DNA of 64,000 bases from a virus: IMG/VR virus record IMGVR_UViG_3300009151_000044, positions 30,009 through 94,008 of that record, one strand, 5' to 3'. The position numbers and the translations under genes are program-made. The notes under the pieces were generated by a model that had not been told where the DNA came from, made no database searches, and saw only the letters and a program-made list of their open reading frames with translations. Below, in pieces: positions 41,853-50,374 of the stretch; position 1 is the first letter of the stretch; every line of letters begins with the position of its first letter.

Positions 41853-42286
41853 TTTAAACTTGCTCTCAACATCCAACTGTGTTTCTTATGTGCGTCCTGT
41901 CGATCAGCTAAGAAATTACTTAGTCCGTGATCACCGTTTTGCTCAGCCATATCAAATGTAATACGAAATATATTAGCCATACGTTCGCTATCTTCTAACA
42001 GTTCACCTAGCATCTCACTCCATTCCGGTACAGAATTTTCATCTTTAACTTGTGTGAGCATACTAAATTTGCTATAGCTGGCAGGCGCATACACTTGTAA
42101 TGCTCGTAGTTCTTCAGCAAACTGATCAATAGCACTGTACACTTCGTCGTAAATTCTTTCGAATAACAAATGATGTTGATAAAATAAAGGACCTTCGGTA
42201 TTCCAGTGAAAGTTCTGTGCTTTTAAAGCAAACGCATATTCACTTGCGAATGCTGTTTTTAATGCTAAATGATATTTCTCGTCCAC
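41849..42286 (-). CDS. dps: Dps-like ferritin with intact ferroxidase site
   Basis: 145 residues. Dps proteins form 12-subunit cages that store iron and bind or shield DNA from oxidants. The signature is AQNFHWNTEGPLFYQHHLLF then VYSAIDQFAEELRAL. His27, His39, Asp54 and Glu58 have the spacing (12, 15, 4) of the E. coli ferroxidase ligands His51, His63, Asp78 and Glu82, so activity is probably intact. It is the only stand-alone enzyme-like gene among the late head-type genes and is coupled by ATGA to the next gene. Confidence 0.92.
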   Translation of the reverse strand: MDEKYHLALKTAFASEYAFALKAQNFHWNTEGPLFYQHHLLFERIYDEVYSAIDQFAEELRALQVYAPASYSKFSMLTQVKDENSVPEWSEMLGELLEDSERMANIFRITFDMAEQNGDHGLSNFLADRQDAHKKHSWMLRASLK

Positions 42287-42287
42287 T

Positions 42288-45200
42288 TTAAACTCCGTAT
42301 TGATTCTTTTTACGTTTTGCCACTGAACTAGTCTTATTTACAGTTGGTAACTCTTGACTACGCTTTCCTGACCAGTTTTCAATCTTACCACCACCTACTA
42401 GTAAAGAAGCTTTCTTAACCATTTCAAGTTCTTCGGGTGTATATGTTGATAGTAGAGGATCTCCGCCTAACCATGTATCACCGGCCATCTTTGTAGGATA
42501 GTCAGGGGCGCCAGCAAGGGCAATACCCATCCTGTAGTTCAAATAAGACGATCCTGTACTTGAGTTTTGATCAGGCATTGTTATCATATTTTTCATTGAT
42601 GCTTTATATTCTTTATCTAAGGGTGTTGTTTTACCCTTCATTTTATTACCTTGACCGTTTTTAGCTTCATTAATAGCACGTTCCATTTCACGAACTTGCT
42701 CGGCTAGGCGGCGCTCTTTTAACTTGGCGGCAATCGGCGCCGGAATATCTTTGTCTATTTTATCTATTGATGGCATAGCTGGTTTTATCTCTTGTGGTGT
42801 ATTTACCGGTTCTGTAGATACAGGAAGTTCAGCTGGCTCTTCCGCCGCCGGTTTAATTCTCATAAACTTTCTAGCAGTATCCATGAGTTTTTTAATCCAC
42901 GGCACTCCTAATTTCTTAACATCAAATGCCTGAGTCCAAAATTTCAATGCTTTTTCGTCTGGTAATGATAATGCTTTTCGAGCTTGCGTAAAACTAATGC
43001 CAGTACCGCCTTTGTCCGGATCGCGTTCTGTTTGAATAGTTTCAAACGTGACATCGTTATGACTACCTGGATAGCGCGGATCCTTCATGCGCTTGGCTAG
43101 CACATCCATCCATTTTTTCATGCCGGCGTATCGATCTTCACCAACCATTAGTATAATATGATTATACGGACTATCTGGAGGTAATACTAATTCTTTTTCT
43201 AATTTCTTTATAGGACTTCCACCATCCTGCCATATTTGAAACATATCAGCACGTTCTGGATACAATTTTTGCCAAGTTGCTAATTTCATTTCTGGCGGAA
43301 TCGGATCATCTGGTCCCACTGTAGGGCTAATATAAACAAACGCATCTCCGTCTAATTCATCAGCTTTATCTAACACTAAGTTAACTAACTGCTCGTGACC
43401 TTTATGGCCTACAAAGCTACCTGCTGTTACTATTGCTGTCCTTGTGCGGGTAGCACCTCCGGCAGCTTTTCTTGCTTCTCTAGCCGCTGCAATAGCATCT
43501 TGTTTGTTAGAAACTACTTGGCGTTGTTCTGCGCTAGTAACTTTAATTGGCCCGAGGCGAGTATTAAGAACAATACCTTCGTAATCCTTGCCTAGCATGT
43601 CTTTACCAATAATATTAGGATCTGAAATAATTGCTTTCTCTAAAGCTACTGCTACTGGTTGAAGTGCAGCAGCCACTTGACGTTTGCGATCATTAATGCC
43701 TTTTTCTTTACTGGTCAACATAGTTTTAAGTTCTTCTATGTTTTCTAACGGAGGTACAATTCCAGTAACATCTAATGCGCCATTTTGTGTTAGCGCATTA
43801 TTAATAAACATCACACTGCCTTGCTGTCCCAGTTCAGTTAACGATTTAACAACTTGCCTAGAATTTTTAATGTCGTCTCCACTAGTGGCATCAGATATAT
43901 GAAACGGTACTAGTGCCAGTTCTACACCTTGCGGAAGTTTGTCATAATGAATACCAACAAATTTTAATTGGCCTTCTGGTGTTTCTGTCGCAAATGGTAG
44001 GAACAATACTTCGCAAGTGACTTGTTTGTTAACTAAAAATTCTGGACCTAACTTGTCATCTACAAGTTCAACAGCTTTCATCATTTCTTCAAACAACTTG
44101 TCAAACAACTGAGCACGACCGAGTATCTCTGGATCAGTAGTTCCTTTTTCTTGATGATACTTGGCAAAGTTTGCTTCGTATCTAGGCGGAGTGCGACTAG
44201 TGCCCATAAAAGGTTTGCCGTCGGCATTTTTACCAAACCGTCCACCAAAGCCGTCTACCTTGACGTTCAACGGAATGTTTTGTATTTTAAAGTTTCCATT
44301 ACCGTCGTGTATTTCGTCTAGCAAATCTAACAAGTCTGCTGGAGGTAAATTACGTAAGTGCGGCATACCTTTTCTAAGTTTGGCAGCAACTTCAGCTTCT
44401 GCTAAAGGTTGTTTTGCTGTATTTTTATTAAGAAAATCTTGTTCGTAATTTTTACTCATTTCTACAGCACGGTCACGAAGCTCGCCGACAGTTTCATTTG
44501 GCAACCCTATATTTTCTAGCATGTAGTCAACTGCGGCAAATTTAATTTTTCTATCTCGTGCTGGGTCATTCTTGGTAATCATTTGACTACCTTTTTCAAA
44601 CAAGATATCTAAGAAACGATTAACGACCTCAGTTTTTTGTGTGTCATCATAATTTTTAGCAAGTAGCCCAACAGTACCGACAAAACTGTCTTGTGCGTTG
44701 CGCTCTTGCTTAGATGGTTTGTGACCAAAGAATGCTTCAAAGTGCGAACCAATTGATTGATCGTAGTGTCTGTCTTTTGGCTCTAGCAACTGCATAACAG
44801 GAATGCCATCCTGTACCATTGCTTCACCAGTTGCCGGATCCATATAGGGAACATACTTACGACTTAGGCCACCACCTTGACCGCCAGACACTGCAAAGCT
44901 ATAGTCGGCATCGGTAACCGGTTCTGGACTAATCTTTGTACTTTTCTTAAGTACGCGAGCAACGTATTTGGTACTAGTTTGTGCATAAGGCATCGCACGA
45001 TTGAGGTACTTGTGAAAAACACCTTTAATATTTTGTTGGATGTCATCCCAGTGCGAGCTATGACTATAGGCATACCATTCGTCTGGTTGTTCAGTAGCCG
45101 GATCGTACTTGCCAAATTCAAAATCAATTTGTAATTTAACTGGTAACTTTTCTAAGTTAACTTCCCACATACTTGAGTATTGATTGTTGCCTGGTTTAAA

Positions 45201-45650
45201 TCCGACAAATGTCGCCGGGCCGATTTGTTTTCCGATTACACCTGTTAAAAATTCTTTGACGCTGGGATCTAGTTCAACAGGAGCTTGTGTGTCAATATCA
45301 CCGACTTTAGGTTTTAATTTTACAAATTGATCATCTGTAATCTTTTTATCAAAGAAATGAAAGCTACTTCCGCTGAGATAAGACCCACTAGCGAATGCAG
45401 CTTCCGGCCATATTGGTTTGCCATATTGTTGTGAAAATGCGTTATTGATATTGATCATCAAATCATTTAATACATTTAACACAGCAGTTCTGTTATGAAC
45501 TTCTAAGTCTAAATCTTCTGCTTGATGTACGCCTGGTGTACCTTGCCAGCCAGCTGAGATCTTACCAGCTTCATCGTGGCTGGCTAGATTGCCACCCTCA
45601 GACAGTATTAGAAGTTTTCTAGTATTAACGAATAGTTCACGTAATAACAT
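42288..45650 (-). CDS. Fusion of three putative nucleotidyltransferase domains
   Basis: 1120 residues. (1) Residues 50-180: GS at 89-90, GDID at 117-120 and QID at 174-176 fit the Pol beta-type nucleotidyltransferase pattern. (2) Residues 460-710: VKVDG at 463-467 (motif I lysine), CEVLF at 546-550, YEGIVLNT at 690-697 (motif IV) and PIKV at 701-704 (motif V) fit an ATP-dependent ligase-type core. (3) Residues 740-895: AGSFVGHKGHEQL and GISFTQARKAL fit an NMNAT/cytidylyltransferase fold. The last 110 residues form a domain also found in a neighbour. The N-terminus MLLRELFVNTRKLLILSEGG is the short shared peptide. Substrates are unknown; RNA repair or NAD metabolism are options. Confidence 0.75.
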   Translation of the reverse strand: MLLRELFVNTRKLLILSEGGNLASHDEAGKISAGWQGTPGVHQAEDLDLEVHNRTAVLNVLNDLMININNAFSQQYGKPIWPEAAFASGSYLSGSSFHFFDKKITDDQFVKLKPKVGDIDTQAPVELDPSVKEFLTGVIGKQIGPATFVGFKPGNNQYSSMWEVNLEKLPVKLQIDFEFGKYDPATEQPDEWYAYSHSSHWDDIQQNIKGVFHKYLNRAMPYAQTSTKYVARVLKKSTKISPEPVTDADYSFAVSGGQGGGLSRKYVPYMDPATGEAMVQDGIPVMQLLEPKDRHYDQSIGSHFEAFFGHKPSKQERNAQDSFVGTVGLLAKNYDDTQKTEVVNRFLDILFEKGSQMITKNDPARDRKIKFAAVDYMLENIGLPNETVGELRDRAVEMSKNYEQDFLNKNTAKQPLAEAEVAAKLRKGMPHLRNLPPADLLDLLDEIHDGNGNFKIQNIPLNVKVDGFGGRFGKNADGKPFMGTSRTPPRYEANFAKYHQEKGTTDPEILGRAQLFDKLFEEMMKAVELVDDKLGPEFLVNKQVTCEVLFLPFATETPEGQLKFVGIHYDKLPQGVELALVPFHISDATSGDDIKNSRQVVKSLTELGQQGSVMFINNALTQNGALDVTGIVPPLENIEELKTMLTSKEKGINDRKRQVAAALQPVAVALEKAIISDPNIIGKDMLGKDYEGIVLNTRLGPIKVTSAEQRQVVSNKQDAIAAAREARKAAGGATRTRTAIVTAGSFVGHKGHEQLVNLVLDKADELDGDAFVYISPTVGPDDPIPPEMKLATWQKLYPERADMFQIWQDGGSPIKKLEKELVLPPDSPYNHIILMVGEDRYAGMKKWMDVLAKRMKDPRYPGSHNDVTFETIQTERDPDKGGTGISFTQARKALSLPDEKALKFWTQAFDVKKLGVPWIKKLMDTARKFMRIKPAAEEPAELPVSTEPVNTPQEIKPAMPSIDKIDKDIPAPIAAKLKERRLAEQVREMERAINEAKNGQGNKMKGKTTPLDKEYKASMKNMITMPDQNSSTGSSYLNYRMGIALAGAPDYPTKMAGDTWLGGDPLLSTYTPEELEMVKKASLLVGGGKIENWSGKRSQELPTVNKTSSVAKRKKNQYGV

Positions 45651-46024
45651 TAATAATCCTTATACTTCCCGTCACTGTGATGTTTTTTAAAATCTTCTAG
45701 CATTTTTTTACAAACTGCTTTACAAGTTTTATCTTCTAATGATTCTGGTAATTCTTTAATAGGATACTCTTCAACATACTGTTTATAGCATTCGTTAACT
45801 GCTGATTTAAACATCATCGGATCAATTTTTTCTTTTGCTTTAACGTGTTTAATACATTTAGTAATCAACGGGTAGACATGACGACGGTACATGTCATCAT
45901 CATGATTCATAAAAAATGTCAGGTCTTCAACAAGATCGAAGTCAATTTTAGTGCCGTCAAGATCTTTCTTGACAAACTCTAATTCTTTAACATCTTTGCC
46001 TTCTAATAGTTCATTAATGCGCAT
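45650..46024 (-). CDS. Conserved T4-like late protein with ELL-type N-terminus
   Basis: 124 residues. MRINELLEGKDVKELEFVKK opens with the shared ELL peptide, here followed directly by Glu-Gly. Then comes FDLVEDLTFFMNHDDDMYRR HVYPL, an all-helical domain rich in Lys and Cys (NECYKQYVEEYP, KTCKAVCKKMLEDFKKHH). I recognise the MNHDDDMYRR..YPLI pattern from T4-like marine phages, with no assigned function. A late promoter motif lies 45 nt upstream. It abuts the fusion gene. Confidence 0.6.
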   Translation of the reverse strand: MRINELLEGKDVKELEFVKKDLDGTKIDFDLVEDLTFFMNHDDDMYRRHVYPLITKCIKHVKAKEKIDPMMFKSAVNECYKQYVEEYPIKELPESLEDKTCKAVCKKMLEDFKKHHSDGKYKDY

Positions 46025-46069
46025 TTTTAGCCCGTTATGTTTAGTCGCAACAATACTTTGCGGATATAC

Positions 46070-46077
46070 TATTTATC
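46070..46077 (-). promoter_or_regulatory. T4-type late promoter motif
   Basis: GATAAATA on the minus strand followed by GTATATCC, in a 90-nt gap before the start at 46024. It probably initiates the head-protein run. Confidence 0.6.
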
Positions 46078-46114
46078 GCAAACGCCTTTTTAGAAAATAG
46101 CTTTGATTTGGCAG

Positions 46115-46747
46115 TTAGGCCTTAACAACCCGTTCTATTTTGTTAATAGAACCGCCTAAATGCATTTTTGTCATGAGTAATACGTTATCACCGGTTAGAT
46201 AAAAGTGTGTACCACCCCAACTGCGATCTTTTAGCAGATCTCTTTTACAACTCTTAGTTAGCTTTAACTTTGAAGTATTTTCGGCCCACTCAACAAATGC
46301 GCTGTGGTTTTGTATAGTCTTACCTAGGGTGATCCTAAATTCGTACGGAATTTTAGGCATTATTACAGTATCTTTAACTAGATTACTACCGTCAATCGGA
46401 ATGCTTATATACTTTACTTTATCTTTGTCGATCTTAATTAAACTATCAACATCTGATTTTAAATTTGTATATACTGAAATGTATGGAGATTCTACACGTA
46501 CTTCAATATTTTTTAATTTGTTAATCTGATGTTGTAGCTTAAATGCGTAATCTAATTGTTCTTGAGTCTTTGGTTGCGGTTGATACATTGACCGATATGT
46601 ATCTTTGCTAGTAAGAGTGGTCTTTTTCAACTGTTCTAGCGTTGACTCCATGTCTCCACTTCTAAATGCCGACGCTATCGAGCATACCAGAACTATTTTG
46701 TACTGGTATGTCCCTTTGAACAAACTTTTTGTTGTTTTAGTTAGCAT
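46115..46747 (-). CDS. Conserved T4-like phage protein, unknown function
   Basis: 210 residues, beginning MLTKTTKSLFKGTYQYKIVL VCSIA, with a hydrophobic strand and then SAFRSGDMESTLEQLKK. The C-terminal part has SWGGTHFYLTGDNVLLMTKM, a segment I associate with conserved T4-like cyanophage proteins. It is alpha/beta, with no signal peptide or enzymatic motif. It overlaps the ClpA gene by 11 nt, so it belongs to the same transcript. Confidence 0.6.
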   Translation of the reverse strand: MLTKTTKSLFKGTYQYKIVLVCSIASAFRSGDMESTLEQLKKTTLTSKDTYRSMYQPQPKTQEQLDYAFKLQHQINKLKNIEVRVESPYISVYTNLKSDVDSLIKIDKDKVKYISIPIDGSNLVKDTVIMPKIPYEFRITLGKTIQNHSAFVEWAENTSKLKLTKSCKRDLLKDRSWGGTHFYLTGDNVLLMTKMHLGGSINKIERVVKA

Positions 46748-48998
46748 TTTCCAACATGCTGCCTGTAGTAAGCAACGGCACCTTGACTACTTTTGGTTTA
46801 GCAACTAGTAAGATCTTATCGTTCTCAATAGTAATAGTTAACCAACCGCCACCTTTTAATTCGCCAAACAACATCATACGAGCAAGGTCACGTTTAATTT
46901 CCTTATCAATAACACGTTGTAGTGGACGAGCACCCATCTTAGCATCAAACCCTTTGTCGATCAGCCAGTTAACAGCTTCCTTATCAATTTTAATACGAAT
47001 AGCTTTATCTTTAACTTGATCTTTCAAAGCGTCAATAAACTTCATAACTACTTTAGTCATTGTTTCTTTGCCTAACTTATTAAAGGTAATGACACCGTCT
47101 AATCGATTTCGGAATTCAGGAGTAAAGAATTTCTTTAAGTCTTTATCACTATAGTCTTTTTCTTGAGTGCCAAAGCCAATAACATTCTTTTCAGCATCTT
47201 GTGAGCCAGCATTTGTAGTAAGAATAAGAATTAAGTTACGGCAATCGGCTTGCTTGCCATTTGATCCTGTGATAAAGCCATTATCCATCATTTGTAACAG
47301 TACGGTACTTACGTCCGGGTGTGACTTTTCAACTTCGTCAAACAATAACACAGCATTTGGATTCTCTTGAATCTGCGTGATCAATAGTCCGGCGTTTTCT
47401 TCAAAGCCAACATAGCCCGGTGGACTGCCGATAAGTTTACTGATGCTATGCTTCTCTTGATATTCACTCATGTCAAATCGTAGTAGCTTAACGCCCAAGT
47501 GCTTACTCAGCGCCTTGGCAGTTTCGGTCTTACCGCAACCTGTAGGCCCCATGAACACAAATGACCCGATAGGTTTATTATCTGATTTTAAGCCTGCCTG
47601 TGCTACAACAATCTTATCAACTACTTCAGTTAGGGCAAGATCTTGACCGTATACTTCTTCACCGAGCTTATCTTGTAGTGTTGCAAGTGTTTGGCTTTCA
47701 GTTTCCATAACTTGTTCTTCGGGCAAGTTAATAATCTTGCTTAACTCATGTTGGATTTCACGTTCGGTAACATTACGATCGTCTGCTAATTTTAAATTAA
47801 AACGTGAACACGCTAAGTCGATCAAATCAATTGCTTTATCTGGAAGCTTCTTATCTGTTTGATACTTAACGGATAGTTTGATTGCCGCTTGTAACGCATC
47901 GTCTTTAATCTTAACTTTATGGAATTCTTCGTAGTATTTCTTAATGCCTTTAAGAATTTGTAAAGTTACTTCCTGTGTAGGCTCGTCAACAGTAATGCGT
48001 TGGAAACGACGCATGAGCGCACGGTCCTTTTCAAAGTGTTTGCGATACTCTTCCCAGGTAGTCGATGCCACAACTTTAATGTTGCCTTTGCTTAGAGCCG
48101 GTTTCATCATGTTAGCGAGATCGTTAGCACTATTACCTGCGGATCCTGCGCCAGAGATCATGTGTGCCTCGTCGATGAACAGCACCGTCTTACCTTTCTT
48201 AGTAAGGGCTTTCAGCACTTGTTTGAAACGCTCTTCAAAATCGCCTCGATACTTACTGCCTGCTAGCATAGCACTAATATCTAGATTATAAACTGTATAG
48301 TCTTTTAGGAAATCAGGAACAGCACCCTTAACGATATTAAACGCAAGACCTTCTGCTATGGCAGTTTTTCCTACGCCGGGATCTCCAACTAAGATTACAT
48401 TGTTTTTACTACGTCGCCCCATTGCTAAGGCAATATTTTCTAATTCGTCGATTCGACCAATGACCGGGTCAATCTTATTTTTCTTAACAGCATCGTTTAA
48501 GTTTGTAGTAAATGATGATAATGCCCTGCTACTAGAGTTATCTTGTTCTTCTACTTCTTCTTGCTCAACCGAATTGTTAATATAGTCGGCAAATTTATCT
48601 TTATCAATATTTGCTTGAGCAATATAAAAGTGCGCCCAACTACGTTTTTCACCAACCATAGCAAGGAATACATCAGTGGGCTCAATGCGTTGACGACCGT
48701 TGAATAACACTTGTGTAAAAGCACGGTTAAGCACACGCTCAACTGATTGTGTTTTCTTTGGCTTGACTACTACATCCTGAACAGTAATTTCGGCACATTT
48801 ATGCTGAAGATACTCACCAAGATTCTTTCTCAGATGCTCGGCATCGGCACCGTATCCTTGAATAGTGTTAGTAAACGACTCCTCTAATAACATAGCAAAC
48901 AATAGATGCTCTATAGTTAGATATTCGTGGTGTAATTTTTTAGCAGTATCAATTGCTTTTTCAAATACTACTTGTAAATTGTCGCTTGGTTCAACCAT
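46737..48998 (-). CDS. clpA: ClpA-type AAA+ unfoldase
   Basis: 753 residues, essentially full length. The N-terminal Clp domain (IEHLLFAMLLEESFTN) is followed by AAA-1 with GDPGVGKT at 205-212 and VLFIDEAHM, and AAA-2 with GPTGCGKT at 484-491. The tripeptide IGF at 607-609 occupies the ClpP-docking loop position (IGL in E. coli ClpA). The protein should therefore engage host ClpP and redirect proteolysis, or act alone as an unfoldase. No clpP gene is present here. It is in one overlapping run with peptide deformylase and DnaJ. Confidence 0.95.
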   Translation of the reverse strand: MVEPSDNLQVVFEKAIDTAKKLHHEYLTIEHLLFAMLLEESFTNTIQGYGADAEHLRKNLGEYLQHKCAEITVQDVVVKPKKTQSVERVLNRAFTQVLFNGRQRIEPTDVFLAMVGEKRSWAHFYIAQANIDKDKFADYINNSVEQEEVEEQDNSSSRALSSFTTNLNDAVKKNKIDPVIGRIDELENIALAMGRRSKNNVILVGDPGVGKTAIAEGLAFNIVKGAVPDFLKDYTVYNLDISAMLAGSKYRGDFEERFKQVLKALTKKGKTVLFIDEAHMISGAGSAGNSANDLANMMKPALSKGNIKVVASTTWEEYRKHFEKDRALMRRFQRITVDEPTQEVTLQILKGIKKYYEEFHKVKIKDDALQAAIKLSVKYQTDKKLPDKAIDLIDLACSRFNLKLADDRNVTEREIQHELSKIINLPEEQVMETESQTLATLQDKLGEEVYGQDLALTEVVDKIVVAQAGLKSDNKPIGSFVFMGPTGCGKTETAKALSKHLGVKLLRFDMSEYQEKHSISKLIGSPPGYVGFEENAGLLITQIQENPNAVLLFDEVEKSHPDVSTVLLQMMDNGFITGSNGKQADCRNLILILTTNAGSQDAEKNVIGFGTQEKDYSDKDLKKFFTPEFRNRLDGVITFNKLGKETMTKVVMKFIDALKDQVKDKAIRIKIDKEAVNWLIDKGFDAKMGARPLQRVIDKEIKRDLARMMLFGELKGGGWLTITIENDKILLVAKPKVVKVPLLTTGSMLENAN

Positions 48999-49479
48999 TT
49001 AATTTCCTTTGTTTTTTCCGTGCCATTTGTAATTTTAAATCACTTACATATTCTGTAAATGTAATTCCATCTAAATGATCCAATTCGTGTTGGAAACATC
49101 TAGAGTCAACGCCATCAAGTTCTATTATACATTGTTTGCCTGTGTTGTCAAGATAAGCGGCAGTAATTTTATTATGTCTTTTAACTTTAAGCCATAAATT
49201 AGGAAAACTTAAACATCCTTCTTGATCATCTTTTAGATCGTTGTCGCCGACCATAATCCATGGATTAAAACAACCGATTTCTCGACCGTCTACTAGTTTC
49301 ATAACAAACACTCTGCGCAATAGTCCGACTTGATTACCAGCTAGCCCAATACCTCGATTAGCCTTCATTATTACTAACATGTCTTGTTCAACGACTGCAG
49401 CATTAATATGATTTTTAAAATCCCAACTTTCAGATTTTTGTTTAAGTATGGGATCAGGCTCGTGAATTAATTTCATCAT
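48991..49479 (-). CDS. def: Peptide deformylase
   Basis: 162 residues. The enzyme removes the formyl group from nascent proteins. All three motifs are present: GIGLAGNQVG (motif 1, usual GxGLAAxQ), EGCLSFP (motif 2 with the metal-binding Cys) and QHELDHLDGITF (motif 3 with two His and the catalytic Glu). It begins MMKLIHEPDPILKQKSE, as in typical deformylases, and ends with a basic tail, QMARKKQRKLNG. Phage deformylases are known from cyanophages. It overlaps both neighbours, so it is co-expressed with DnaJ and ClpA. Confidence 0.96.
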   Translation of the reverse strand: MMKLIHEPDPILKQKSESWDFKNHINAAVVEQDMLVIMKANRGIGLAGNQVGLLRRVFVMKLVDGREIGCFNPWIMVGDNDLKDDQEGCLSFPNLWLKVKRHNKITAAYLDNTGKQCIIELDGVDSRCFQHELDHLDGITFTEYVSDLKLQMARKKQRKLNG

Positions 49480-50305
49480 TGAGTTGCTTCAACCTTGTTA
49501 CTAAATCTGGATCAGTCACTGCTGGTGCCTTAATATTTACTACAATTACAAATCTTCCTTTATATCCGGAATGGGGATTAGTAAATCCTTGTCCTGCGCT
49601 GGCAAATTCTGCTCCAACATTTATTCCAGGTCGTAGGTCAATTGGCATAGTATTTCCAGTAATTGACGTAGCAACTTTTTGACATCCTACCATTGCTTCG
49701 ATTGGTGTAATGTCTATGCTTGTATATAGGTCATCACCTCGGCGCTCAAATTTGCCAGACGGGTCACCTAACACAATAATAGTTACGTTTAAATGGCCAC
49801 GGGGAGTATTAGGAAAACTATCGTCACCTAATCCTTGGTATCTAATAGTTTCGCCATGGTGAATGCCAGGCGGCACATTAATGACTACAGTTTGAGGTTT
49901 ACCGCTAGGTAGTCTATAGTTAGCTTCTAACTGTTTGCCTAAGTAAGAATCTAGCAAGCTGATTTGGCACTGAATATTTAAATCTCTATTTCGACGTTGA
50001 TTTCCACCTCGCATATGACCAAATATATCACCGAACGGATTGCCGCCCTGACCAAACATATCACCGAACGGATCTCCTGATGTAAATCGCACTTGCGGTC
50101 CACCGCCGTACATACGTTGTTGATCGTATTCAGCTTTCTTCTGAGCGTTGCTTAAGATATCATAGGCAACACTGATATCTTTGAATCGGGCTTGGTCACC
50201 ACCTTTGTCTGGATGATGTTTGTTAGCCAAGGTTCGATATGCTTTTTTAATTTCGTCTGGGCTAGCATTTTCGCCAACACCTAGTGTTTGGTAATAATCT
50301 GTCAT
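49454..50305 (-). CDS. DnaJ/CbpA-type J-domain co-chaperone
   Basis: 283 residues. The J-domain at 1-65 has ANKHHPDKGGD (HPD loop) and YDILSNAQKKAEYD. It is followed by a Gly/Phe-rich linker with a GNPFGDIFGHMRGGNQRRNR segment, then two beta-barrel substrate-binding domains (VINVPPGIHHGETIRYQGLG and RRGDDLYTSIDITPIEA). It lacks the zinc-finger region, so it is CbpA-like. It would recruit host DnaK. It is the first gene of the transcript started by the promoter at 50337. Confidence 0.93.
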   Translation of the reverse strand: MTDYYQTLGVGENASPDEIKKAYRTLANKHHPDKGGDQARFKDISVAYDILSNAQKKAEYDQQRMYGGGPQVRFTSGDPFGDMFGQGGNPFGDIFGHMRGGNQRRNRDLNIQCQISLLDSYLGKQLEANYRLPSGKPQTVVINVPPGIHHGETIRYQGLGDDSFPNTPRGHLNVTIIVLGDPSGKFERRGDDLYTSIDITPIEAMVGCQKVATSITGNTMPIDLRPGINVGAEFASAGQGFTNPHSGYKGRFVIVVNIKAPAVTDPDLVTRLKQLNDEINSRA

Positions 50306-50311
50306 AGTCGT

Positions 50312-50365
50312 AAAAAAGGCTCCATTGATAGTACTAATTATACTATCTTAAACGGAGCCTGTCAA
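50312..50365 (-). promoter_or_regulatory. Consensus promoter nested in a terminator-like inverted repeat
   Basis: On the minus strand TTGACA (50360-50365), 17-bp spacer, TATAAT (50337-50342). GGCTCC (50354-50359) pairs with GGAGCC (50318-50323), which is followed by six T residues, so transcripts coming from upstream would end in an intrinsic terminator. GATAGT...ACTATC form an inner stem around the -10. It serves the DnaJ-deformylase-ClpA operon. Confidence 0.8.
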
Positions 50366-50374
50366 GAGTTTGGC

